Made by a program: the position numbers and the translations under genes. Below the pieces are notes generated by a model. It saw nothing but the letters and a program-made list of their open reading frames with translations. It was not told the origin of the DNA and made no database searches. A DNA stretch of 6,928 nucleotides. It comes from an uncultured Leucothrix sp. Lineage in GTDB: Bacteria > Pseudomonadota > Gammaproteobacteria > Thiotrichales > Thiotrichaceae. Location: positions 1 through 6,928 of the forward strand of contig CALKXC010000175.1 in assembly GCA_938004025.1 (NCBI GenBank), written 5' to 3'. Below are positions 1-6,928 of the stretch, in pieces; position 1 is the stretch's first letter; each line of letters opens with the position of its first letter.

Positions 1-63
1 GCAAAATGTGTCATTTTTAATAACAAACTCAATCAATGATAATAGTAGATCAGCTCACAAAGA

Positions 64-2124
<2,061 letters not shown>

Positions 2125-2146
2125 TTAGATAGTGGATAGTTTTAGT

Positions 2147-2986
2147 TTATTCAAAAGGTTTAGTAATGGAGTGCAAAGGCTCAAACTCACCCGGCTTCTT
2201 TTGCATCTGCGCCGCCATACTCAGCATTAGATCATTGGGTTGGAACATTCCAGCTTGCCACGTTGCCATATATTCCAAGCTATCAGCAACGCTATGATCA
2301 CGGGCATAATTAAGCATGTTTTTGGTACCCGCTACGGCAAGTGGTGAATTGACCGCAATCTGCTGCGCAACCTCCATTACACCTTCCAGCAGCTGATCTG
2401 CATCCTCAAACACTTGGTTAACAAAGCCTGCTGCTAGTGCCTCAGACGCAGTAAATTTTCTAGCGGTGTAAGCAAGCTCTCTGGCTAATCCTGAAGGGAT
2501 TAAACGCGGTAAGCGCTGTAAGGTTCCAAGGTCGGCAGTCATTCCTAATGCGGTTTCTTTGACCGTGAAGAAAGCATCTGACGTGCAGTAACGACTGTCG
2601 CTAGCACATACCATATCGACTGCTCCACCAATGCAACCACCTTGAATGGCAGTCAGTACGGGAATGCGCATTTTTTCCAACTGGGTAAAGCAATCTTGTA
2701 GTTGTAACACAAGGCGCCTAACAAACTCGCCTCGCCTGCCAGGCTCACCACCAAACATTTTAGGATCAGGATTTTGAAAAACGGCCAAGTCCATACCCGC
2801 ACAGAAGTGCTTACCTGTTGAAGAGATCACCAATACGCGTGCTTCTCCAGACTCATCAATGACACGCAAGGCATCTGGAAGCTCACTCCAAAACGCTTTG
2901 CTCATGCTGTTGTGCTGTTTCGGTCGTATTAACTGTAAGTGCGCGATATGGTTTTCAATCGTCACCTCAAAACATTCGTAAGTCAT
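2147..2986 (-). CDS. Crotonase-family protein, probable delta(3,5)-delta(2,4)-dienoyl-CoA isomerase
   Basis: The protein has 279 residues and the crotonase fold. Oxyanion-hole segments are visible at 59-67 (KHFCAGMDL) and 116-125 (GGCIGGAVDM). Seen in the sequence: Asp124, Glu144 (in FTVKE) and Asp152 (in ADLGTLQRLP). Their spacing of 20 and 8 residues is the same as that of the catalytic Asp176, Glu196 and Asp204 of rat ECH1, the delta(3,5)-delta(2,4)-dienoyl-CoA isomerase, as I recall that enzyme. The surrounding residues are also alike (RYC..DAFF.VKE, TLQRLP, ELA.TARK). The expected reaction shifts two double bonds of 3,5-dienoyl-CoA to give 2,4-dienoyl-CoA, which is the FadH substrate. 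It is the first gene of the operon, with FadH 43 bp downstream. The start at 2986 has a GGAGAGG ribosome site at 2991-2997. A generic annotation would be enoyl-CoA hydratase; the acidic triad argues for the isomerase. Confidence 0.92.
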   Translation of the reverse strand: MTYECFEVTIENHIAHLQLIRPKQHNSMSKAFWSELPDALRVIDESGEARVLVISSTGKHFCAGMDLAVFQNPDPKMFGGEPGRRGEFVRRLVLQLQDCFTQLEKMRIPVLTAIQGGCIGGAVDMVCASDSRYCTSDAFFTVKETALGMTADLGTLQRLPRLIPSGLARELAYTARKFTASEALAAGFVNQVFEDADQLLEGVMEVAQQIAVNSPLAVAGTKNMLNYARDHSVADSLEYMATWQAGMFQPNDLMLSMAAQMQKKPGEFEPLHSITKPFE

Positions 2987-3029
2987 TGCACCTCTCCAAA
3001 ACTACCAATGGCAATTAATCTATTCGTTC

Positions 3030-3058
3030 AAAGTATCCCCTTATCTTGACGGTGTCAA
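3030..3058 (-). promoter_or_regulatory. Putative promoter of the isomerase-fadH operon
   Basis: On the minus strand a perfect -35 hexamer TTGACA lies at 3058-3053. Seventeen bases on is TACTTT (3035-3030), or at a 15-base spacing GATACT (3037-3032), either of which could serve as the -10. This places the transcript start near 3023 and gives a leader of about 37 nt before the isomerase ATG. The -35 lies inside the palindrome at 3045-3059, so a bound repressor would block it. The -10 match is mediocre. Confidence 0.55.
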
Positions 3059-3059
3059 G
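3045..3059. promoter_or_regulatory. Perfect 15-bp palindrome, probable TetR operator
   Basis: CTTGAC-GGT-GTCAAG is a perfect 6-bp inverted repeat with a 3-bp spacer, centred at 3052 in the gap between the divergent isomerase-fadH operon and tetR. TetR-family proteins bind such short dyads as dimers and commonly control themselves and the divergent neighbour. The dyad holds the -35 of both candidate promoters: TTGACG on the plus strand (3046-3051) and TTGACA on the minus strand (3058-3053). That this TetR protein binds here is inferred from position and symmetry. Confidence 0.65.
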
Positions 3060-3074
3060 TTGCATTGCTAAGCT
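3046..3074 (+). promoter_or_regulatory. Weak candidate promoter of tetR, possibly leaderless
   Basis: TTGACG (3046-3051) is followed after 17 bp by TAAGCT (3069-3074), which matches the -10 consensus at only three positions. If used, transcription would start at about 3081, the A of the tetR ATG. No Shine-Dalgarno sequence is visible in the bases just before that ATG (agctgattaa), which fits a leaderless message. The -10 is poor, so this remains tentative. Confidence 0.35.
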
Positions 3075-3080
3075 GATTAA

Positions 3081-3728
3081 ATGGATAAGCAAAAATCAAA
3101 CTATCACCACGGCAATTTATATCAAAGCCTCATCAATTCAGCAGGTGACATGATTCAAGAGCAAGGGATTGATTCGCTATCCATGCGCAAATTAGCCGAC
3201 TATGTCGGCGTTTCTCGTACTGCGCCTTATCATCACTTTAAAGATAAAAACCAACTGCTATGTGCAATTGCAGAAACGGGCTTTAAGTTACAAGATGAGT
3301 TTGTCAGTCCTGATCATTCAGAGGTTAATCATCATGTGATTACTGTTGATGCCAAGGACAATGGCTTACAAGAGTTGGAACGTCTGGTTCAAAGCTACAT
3401 TCAATTTGCCATCACTCACCCCGCTCATTACGACTTAATGTATGGCGGGAAAATTTGGAAACAGAAGCTAGCAACGGAATCTTTGGAAATTGCTTCTCGT
3501 CATAGCTTTAAGCACTGGCTTGAACGCATTGAGGAGTTTCAAGCCAGGAAAGTTTTAAACCAGCAAGAATCTAGTTTGCGACTTGCTCAAGTTGCATGGG
3601 CAACCCTGCATGGACTTTGCCGGTTAACGAATGATGGGGTTTATGTTGATAATGATGATGTGCTGGAAATGGGAAAAACCGCTGCACGCATGATGCTTTC
3701 AAATGCAACGGACTCGTCAGGCAGTTAG
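3081..3728 (+). CDS. TetR/AcrR-family regulator with WHG-type C-terminal domain
   Basis: This 215-residue protein is a dimeric DNA-binding repressor or activator of the TetR family. The N-terminal helix-turn-helix covers about residues 12-58, with the recognition part around SMRKLADYVGVSRTAPYHHF and the usual YHHGNL lead-in at 8-13. The C-terminal half fits the WHG domain class (Pfam TetR_C_33): THPAHYDLMYG at 112-122, then Trp173 with His177-Gly178. It is divergent from the isomerase-fadH operon with a 94-bp gap that holds one palindrome, so it most likely controls that operon and itself. The ligand may be an acyl-CoA or fatty acid, but that is inference from context. The 3' end overlaps the stop codon of the convergent araC gene by 4 bp. 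No clear ribosome site precedes the ATG. The next Met (residue 24) would cut into the HTH domain, so the first ATG is kept. Confidence 0.95.
   Translation: MDKQKSNYHHGNLYQSLINSAGDMIQEQGIDSLSMRKLADYVGVSRTAPYHHFKDKNQLLCAIAETGFKLQDEFVSPDHSEVNHHVITVDAKDNGLQELERLVQSYIQFAITHPAHYDLMYGGKIWKQKLATESLEIASRHSFKHWLERIEEFQARKVLNQQESSLRLAQVAWATLHGLCRLTNDGVYVDNDDVLEMGKTAARMMLSNATDSSGS
3725..3728. other. Overlapping convergent stop codons of tetR and araC
   Basis: The plus-strand bases TTAG carry both stops: TAG of tetR at 3726-3728, and TAA of araC read on the minus strand at 3727-3725. There is no room for an intrinsic terminator between the genes, so each transcript must run into the antisense strand of the other before it ends. 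Confidence 0.95.
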
Positions 3729-4786
3729 TTAATACCCAAGTTATCGGCGTAGGCCGAACTTTGCCGGTACTCACCTGGCGTCATTCCAGTCCAACGTTTG
3801 AACGATCTAAAGAAAGCAGATGGCTCATCAAAGCCCATTAATCCTGCCACATCGTTTATCGATAGTTCGGGGGAGTTCATATAGTCAATTGACGATTGTC
3901 GTCGACAATCATCTTTGATTTTTTGATAGGTCGTCTCTTCTTCCAGCAATCTTCTGCGTAAAGTCGAGACTGACATATTCAACGTTTTAGCAACCTGCTC
4001 TGCGCTTGGTGGAGCAATACTAAAATCCCGACCGATCATGGCGATTACTTGCTCCCGCAAGGTACTGTCTTCACTACCAACCATGACGAGTAATTGATAC
4101 GGAGCTGTTTTCAGGAATGCTTGCAGGGTCGTTTCATTTTGCACAACAGGATATTCCAGATATCTTGAGGGAAAAACCATCGCTGTATCGTGCTGATCAA
4201 ACTTAACTTCTGCTCTAAATCTGGCCCGACTCTGAGCAATAGCGTCATCCTTAGAGAACTTAAAGTAAACCGCTTTAAGAATGACCCGCTCACCAATCAA
4301 CCAGCTGATAAAATGATGCCACATTGAAAGTGACGTGGTTGTTTGCGCAGCTGACTGACTGCTAAAAAAAGCTTCTGATTCTTCAGGGCTATTACTGTCT
4401 AAAGCGGCAAAAGAGACTTTTGCATAACGCCCCCCTCTAACCAAATCAGGTTTGATTCGAGCTCCGCGGCAAATCTCATGAAAATCACTGGCTCTTGAAA
4501 TTGCCTCACCTAGTGTTCGGCTGTGAATAATAGCCAAACACATCATGCGAAAAGTACCCGTCGGGACCTTGCCAACGCTAATCATGCCAAAAAACTCATC
4601 TTGAGCGATGTACATAACACGCTGATACAAGGCGCTAAATCGATCGGCAGGAATGATATTATCTTTATCTAAGTCCTGCGAATCGATCCCGACGTAATTT
4701 AATAACTCATTGACATCATAACCCTGCTCTTCAACTTGTAAGAGCAATTGCTTGACATAGCTACTGGGTACCGTCGGTTGTTTCAT
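3725..4786 (-). CDS. AraC-family transcriptional regulator with N-terminal arabinose-binding-type domain
   Basis: The protein has 353 residues. Residues from about 20 to 215 fit the N-terminal sensor domain of the 'Arabinose_bd' AraC subgroup, recognised from overall pattern and length (about 340 is usual). The C-terminal HTH_18 domain has two helix-turn-helix units: about 261-283 (AEQVAKTLNMSVSTLRRRL) and 309-332 (INDVAGLMGFDEPSAFFRSF), followed by the typical TGMTPGEYR. Regulators of this class often control nearby catabolic genes, yet here the fatty-acid operon is on the far side of tetR, so the target is not evident. The stop codon overlaps the tetR stop (convergent, 4 bp). The upstream exported-protein gene ends 32 bp before the ATG on the same strand. 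I see no clear promoter or ribosome site in those 32 bp, so the two may be co-transcribed and araC may be weakly translated. The next Met, at residue 58, would remove part of the sensor domain. Confidence 0.94.
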   Translation of the reverse strand: MKQPTVPSSYVKQLLLQVEEQGYDVNELLNYVGIDSQDLDKDNIIPADRFSALYQRVMYIAQDEFFGMISVGKVPTGTFRMMCLAIIHSRTLGEAISRASDFHEICRGARIKPDLVRGGRYAKVSFAALDSNSPEESEAFFSSQSAAQTTTSLSMWHHFISWLIGERVILKAVYFKFSKDDAIAQSRARFRAEVKFDQHDTAMVFPSRYLEYPVVQNETTLQAFLKTAPYQLLVMVGSEDSTLREQVIAMIGRDFSIAPPSAEQVAKTLNMSVSTLRRRLLEEETTYQKIKDDCRRQSSIDYMNSPELSINDVAGLMGFDEPSAFFRSFKRWTGMTPGEYRQSSAYADNLGIN

Positions 4787-4818
4787 ACTTAATTAGCAAT
4801 ATTAAAAGACATTTTGGT

Positions 4819-5592
4819 TCATCGTTTTGGCCTAATAACTTGGGCATTGCTGACTAATATCAGCATGTTATTTTCTACACAAGTCACACTTTCGACCGCA
4901 CAGGCCGCAGATGGAACAACACCCAATCGATAAGTTAGGCTGACACGCTTATCCAATAACTCACGCTCGCGCTGACAAAAGGCAGCACTGGCCACTTCAG
5001 TAAACGGCTTTCTTTTCTCATCGATAAGGTCAAGGAAGCAAGCGCCTTCACCCAGTGAAAAACCTCGAATCGTTGCTATTTTTAAGTCGTTGTCATCTGC
5101 GACTGCAACATCTGTTTTTGGCACGACGCTATCGATTATACCATCAGTAGGTACCGAAGGAAGCGTGTCCAAATAACTGTAAAGCTGCAGCACTCTAGCA
5201 TTCATCATTAAATTGCGTAGCTGTAAAACCTTTACATGTTCATCGGATTGCTCAACCACTGGACCGTGGGTTGAGTCGATCCAAATATATTCAGTCGCGC
5301 GATGCTCTGCCCATTGCTGCTGGGCTTCAACCATCGCCGCTCGACGCTCAGGACTTATCTTAGACATCACCAGATCAAACGCACGGTTCATCTCTTGGTT
5401 CAACGCTTGCTCTAAATTGTTGTATGCGTTGATAAGACCAGGACGCTCATTGACACGTTGGGCAACTTTTGTTTCGAAACTTTTCATGCGTTGATTGAAG
5501 CCGTCAATCTCGGAAGCGTTTGCTTGCACAAGGATGGGGGAAATTCCTAGCAAAAACAAACTGAAAAAACTAATACTGAACCATCGACTCAT
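4819..5592 (-). CDS. Predicted exported protein, DUF1311/LprI-like N-terminal region plus cysteine-containing C-terminal region
   Basis: Function is unknown. The start is set at 5592 (257 residues), although the frame is open to an ATG at 5667. The inner start has a Shine-Dalgarno GGAG at 5601-5604, eight bases away, and gives a clean signal peptide: Arg3, a hydrophobic stretch (residues 4-22), and a likely cleavage near VQANA (22-26). The outer start lies inside the peroxiredoxin terminator. Mature residues 30-145 are helical. They hold a pattern like DUF1311 (LprI, lysozyme-inhibitor-related proteins): LNQEMNRAF (64-72), then AQQQWAEHRATEY (90-102). A polar linker (146-170) leads to a beta-rich C-terminal part with cysteines 185, 206, 231 and 238, which could form two disulfides in the periplasm. 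I do not recognise that part. The gene stands 32 bp before araC on the same strand. DUF1311 membership is a pattern-based guess; export is more certain. Confidence 0.78.
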   Translation of the reverse strand: MSRWFSISFFSLFLLGISPILVQANASEIDGFNQRMKSFETKVAQRVNERPGLINAYNNLEQALNQEMNRAFDLVMSKISPERRAAMVEAQQQWAEHRATEYIWIDSTHGPVVEQSDEHVKVLQLRNLMMNARVLQLYSYLDTLPSVPTDGIIDSVVPKTDVAVADDNDLKIATIRGFSLGEGACFLDLIDEKRKPFTEVASAAFCQRERELLDKRVSLTYRLGVVPSAACAVESVTCVENNMLILVSNAQVIRPKR

Positions 5593-5600
5593 AGTGAACA

Positions 5601-5604
5601 CTCC
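5601..5604 (-). promoter_or_regulatory. Ribosome binding site that fixes the start of the exported protein
   Basis: Read on the minus strand, GGAG lies 8 nt before the ATG at 5592. The upstream ATG at 5667 has no comparable site and overlaps the terminator T-tract, so 5592 is preferred. Confidence 0.75.
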
Positions 5605-5634
5605 AAGGGGTTGGTCTGAAAACGAACCAGATTC

Positions 5635-5640
5635 AGTATA
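5635..5640 (-). promoter_or_regulatory. Candidate -10 element for the exported-protein gene
   Basis: On the minus strand TATACT (5640-5635) matches TATAAT at five of six positions. The -35 region is only a T-rich stretch with no good hexamer, next to the T-tract of the peroxiredoxin terminator. The transcript start would be near 5628, giving a leader of about 36 nt. Confidence 0.4.
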
Positions 5641-5665
5641 GACGATATTGATACCAAAAAATTCC

Positions 5666-5701
5666 AAAAAAAAGGCATTGGAATTAAATTATCCAATGCC
5701 T
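5666..5701 (-). terminator. Rho-independent terminator of the peroxiredoxin gene
   Basis: On the minus strand, AGGCATTGGA (5701-5692 side) and its perfect 10-bp complement (5682-5673 side) flank a 9-nt AT-only loop. A run of eight T (5673-5666) follows directly. It starts about 50 bp after the peroxiredoxin stop. It should separate that gene from the exported-protein gene transcribed on the same strand. Confidence 0.93.
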
Positions 5702-5750
5702 CTTATAATCAAGCTACTTAATGCGGCTTTTAAGCCACAAATCATACTGC

Positions 5751-6407
5751 TTAGCTAGGCTGTTTCACGTAACGTAAGTACGGTTTGATGGTAGTGAATC
5801 CATCCGGGTACAAAGCTTCTGCTGCTTCGTTAGTCACCGTTGGTGGGATGATGACATCTTCACCATTCTTCCAGTTAACCGGTGTTGCGACGCCATGCTT
5901 TGCGCCGACTTGGATGGCATCCAACACTCGTAAAATCTCATCGAAATTACGACCTGCAGTCATAGGGTAAGTCATGGTTAACTTAATTTTCTTGTCTGGA
6001 CCAATAATGAAGACAGAACGAACCGTCGCATTCGTTGCTGCTGTGCGAGCATCTGAAGCTTCTTCATCTGCTGGTAACATATTGTAAAGCTTCGCAACAT
6101 TTAGGTCAGTATCGCCAATCATTGGGAAACCAACCGCTGTTCCTTGAGTTTCCTCAATATCAGCTGCCCATGCCGCATGGTTATCGACAGGGTCAATACT
6201 TAAACCGATCAGCTTAGTGTTGCGAACGGCAAAATCAGGCTCAAGCTTTGCTGCATAACCTAGCTCCGTGGTGCAAACCGGCGTGAAGTCTTTTGGGTGA
6301 GAAAAGATAATCGCGTAGCTATCGCCAATCCACTCGTGAAAGTTAATTGGTCCTTGAGTCGTTTGGGCTGAAAAATCTGGAGCGATATCATTAATTCGAA
6401 GAGACAT
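5751..6407 (-). CDS. 1-Cys peroxiredoxin (Prx6 subfamily)
   Basis: This cytoplasmic thiol peroxidase reduces hydrogen peroxide and organic or lipid hydroperoxides. It has 218 residues, the usual Prx6 length. The active-site motif PxxxTxxC is seen as Pro38, Thr42 and peroxidatic Cys45 (HPKDFTPVCTTE). Arg130 (ATVRSVFIIGP) is the likely conserved active-site arginine. There is no other cysteine in the protein, so it cannot form an internal resolving disulfide and must use an outside thiol reductant. The long C-terminal arm of this subfamily is present (about 170-218: GVATPVNWKNGEDVIIPP, then PYLRYVKQP). The ATG at 6407 has the ribosome site TAGGAAA at 6412-6418. The gene appears to be transcribed alone: an AT-rich upstream region with dyads and a strong terminator at 5666-5701. 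Some databases call such proteins AhpC/TSA or alkyl hydroperoxide reductase; the single cysteine and length place it in Prx6. Confidence 0.97.
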   Translation of the reverse strand: MSLRINDIAPDFSAQTTQGPINFHEWIGDSYAIIFSHPKDFTPVCTTELGYAAKLEPDFAVRNTKLIGLSIDPVDNHAAWAADIEETQGTAVGFPMIGDTDLNVAKLYNMLPADEEASDARTAATNATVRSVFIIGPDKKIKLTMTYPMTAGRNFDEILRVLDAIQVGAKHGVATPVNWKNGEDVIIPPTVTNEAAEALYPDGFTTIKPYLRYVKQPS

Positions 6408-6439
6408 TTTATTTCCTAAGTAATCGTTTTGATGGGCTT

Positions 6440-6468
6440 AGTGTACTTGGAAATGTTACTTTAGATAG
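6440..6468 (-). promoter_or_regulatory. Candidate promoter of the peroxiredoxin gene
   Basis: On the minus strand TACACT (6445-6440) could be the -10, matching four of six positions. The matching -35 position, 17 bp upstream (6468-6463), reads CTATCT, which is far from consensus and lies in the half-site of the dyad at 6465-6480. A poor -35 overlapped by a dyad is the layout of an activator-dependent promoter. The transcript start would be near 6433. Other -10-like strings exist in this AT-rich region. Confidence 0.35.
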
Positions 6469-6480
6469 TGGTTTAACTAT
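6465..6480. promoter_or_regulatory. OxyR-like inverted repeat upstream of the peroxiredoxin gene
   Basis: ATAGT-N6-ACTAT is a perfect 5-bp inverted repeat starting 58 bp before the peroxiredoxin ATG. With flanks it reads GATAGTGGTTTAACTATG, close to the OxyR core GATAG-GTTTAAC-CTATC. However, the distance between ATAG and CTAT is 8 bases, not the canonical 7. The further OxyR half-sites expected at 7-base steps on either side are not convincing. It may be a diverged OxyR site or a site for another regulator. Confidence 0.4.
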
Positions 6481-6560
6481 GATGAAAATTCATTTTTATA
6501 TCTAATTTTAAGATATATTTTCCAATTTAAATCTTATTTTTATTAATAAAGAATTTATAC
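6481..6560. other. Extremely AT-rich stretch upstream of the peroxiredoxin gene
   Basis: Only 10 of these 80 bases are G or C, far below the flanking genes. Together with the dyads it forms the regulatory half of the 289-bp gap (6408-6696) between the peroxiredoxin and the probable dnaE. It may act as an UP-type promoter element or a binding region for a nucleoid protein. The other half of the gap (about 6561-6696) has ordinary composition, with no gene, clear terminator or promoter that I can identify apart from the open frame reported in the findings. Confidence 0.6.
6497..6517. repeat. 7-bp inverted repeat with 7-bp spacer in an AT-rich region
   Basis: TATATCT-aatttta-AGATATA is a perfect dyad 90-110 bp before the peroxiredoxin ATG. 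A short palindrome ATGAA-AA-TTCAT (6482-6493) lies between it and the dyad at 6465-6480. The T-N11-A geometry inside it is compatible with a LysR-type site, but the AT bias makes chance symmetry more likely here. Confidence 0.45.
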
Positions 6561-6696
6561 CCATTAACCATTTACCTTCTTTATAACCTGGCAAAACACG
6601 CTCCACCGCCTCATGAATAAAGATGAAGATAAATGAGGGCTCAACTAAATCTACATCATGGAGAAGGAGGGTAAGATCGCATGGCTGCGTACTGTA

Positions 6697-6928
6697 TTAA
6701 AAATTAATCACCACCTGCTCTTTCCCTAAATACTCCCGCAACGACCCCAATGAAGCATTATCAAGAGGTGCTTTATACGCCGGCCCCAACCTCAACTGTG
6801 CTGTCGCTTCATCTGTTTCATAGTTAATCAAGATAGGACACTCACTTACGCCCTCTTCAGGAATCAATGAGCCAAGTTTATCAAGGAAACCATTCTGAGC
6901 CTGATCTTGGCTGACGTTGAGCTGCATG
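6697..6928 (-). CDS. dnaE: Probable DNA polymerase III alpha subunit (DnaE), C-terminal end only
   Basis: The frame is open to the window edge, and only the last 76 full codons are inside, so most of a protein of about 1,160 residues is missing. The Met that opens the visible part (codon at 6925-6927) is internal, not the start. The visible residues fit the far C-terminal domain of DnaE as I know it: a helical stretch, CPILINYETDEATAQLRLGP, then SLREYLGKEQVVINF up to the stop. E. coli DnaE ends in a similar way (PVHLYYQ..A.ARLR.G, then LRGLIGSEQVELEF). DnaE is the catalytic subunit of the replicative polymerase, and this tail contributes to tau and clamp contacts. No intrinsic terminator follows the stop. 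The downstream gene is a peroxiredoxin rather than accA, which is the common neighbour in gammaproteobacteria. The assignment rests on a short tail, so it is good but not certain. Confidence 0.85.
   Translation of the reverse strand, partial: MQLNVSQDQAQNGFLDKLGSLIPEEGVSECPILINYETDEATAQLRLGPAYKAPLDNASLGSLREYLGKEQVVINF

Noticed and set aside
5593..5667. Longer N-terminus for the exported protein starting at 5667
   Set aside because: The extra 25 residues would place a soluble stretch before the signal peptide, and the start lies inside the peroxiredoxin terminator. The inner ATG at 5592 has a good ribosome site.
5725..5736. Palindrome GGCTT-TT-AAGCC between the peroxiredoxin stop and the terminator
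   Set aside because: The loop is too short for a stable hairpin and there is no T-tract. The nearby perfect 10-bp hairpin explains termination.
6609..6638. Inverted repeat CCTCAT-N18-ATGAGG as a possible dnaE terminator
   Set aside because: The stem is only 6 bp with an 18-base loop, and no T-tract follows on either strand.
6658..6729. Small plus-strand frame starting ATGGAGAAGGAG, running into dnaE antisense
   Set aside because: It has only 23 codons, no ribosome site at a proper distance, and overlaps the end of dnaE on the other strand.

Overview
The window looks like chromosomal DNA of a gammaproteobacterium with moderate GC content. The evidence is a full-length FadH-type dienoyl-CoA reductase, a 1-Cys peroxiredoxin, an AraC regulator of the arabinose-binding-domain class, and the C-terminal end of what appears to be the DNA polymerase III alpha subunit. 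Genus cannot be assigned from this sequence. I see no phage, insertion sequence, CRISPR, tRNA or rRNA signal. Codon use and gene density look like ordinary core or near-core genome.

Left part (1-3080): a two-gene minus-strand operon for breakdown of unsaturated fatty acids. The upstream gene (2147-2986) is a crotonase-fold protein. It carries the three acidic residues typical of delta(3,5)-delta(2,4)-dienoyl-CoA isomerase rather than those of a plain enoyl-CoA hydratase. Forty-three bases further on is fadH (64-2103), the NADPH-dependent 2,4-dienoyl-CoA reductase. Together they form the 'reductase-dependent' branch of beta-oxidation for fatty acids with odd-positioned double bonds, and gene order follows reaction order. 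A TetR regulator with a WHG-type C-terminal domain is transcribed divergently (3081-3728). The 94-base gap between them holds one perfect 15-bp palindrome that contains the -35 hexamers of both candidate promoters, so one operator could control both directions.

Middle part (3725-5592): the tetR gene meets an AraC-family regulator (minus strand, 3725-4786) tail to tail, with the two stop codons overlapping by 4 bp. Upstream of araC on the same strand is a predicted exported protein with a DUF1311/LprI-like helical region and a C-terminal part with four cysteines (4819-5592). Its start is set at 5592 by a signal peptide and a Shine-Dalgarno site.

Right part (5666-6928): a strong intrinsic terminator (5666-5701) closes a single-gene peroxiredoxin unit (5751-6407). 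Its upstream region is very AT-rich and carries three inverted repeats, one of which resembles an OxyR site with one extra base in the spacer. The window ends inside the 3' end of a probable dnaE. The dnaE-peroxiredoxin gap has no accA gene, although accA lies next to dnaE in many gammaproteobacteria. It contains an unexplained 62-codon frame that stays open directly after the dnaE stop.

I found no clearly new system. The most interesting points are the shared operator of the fatty-acid locus, the isomerase assignment, the dyad cluster before the peroxiredoxin and the unassigned C-terminal region of the exported protein.
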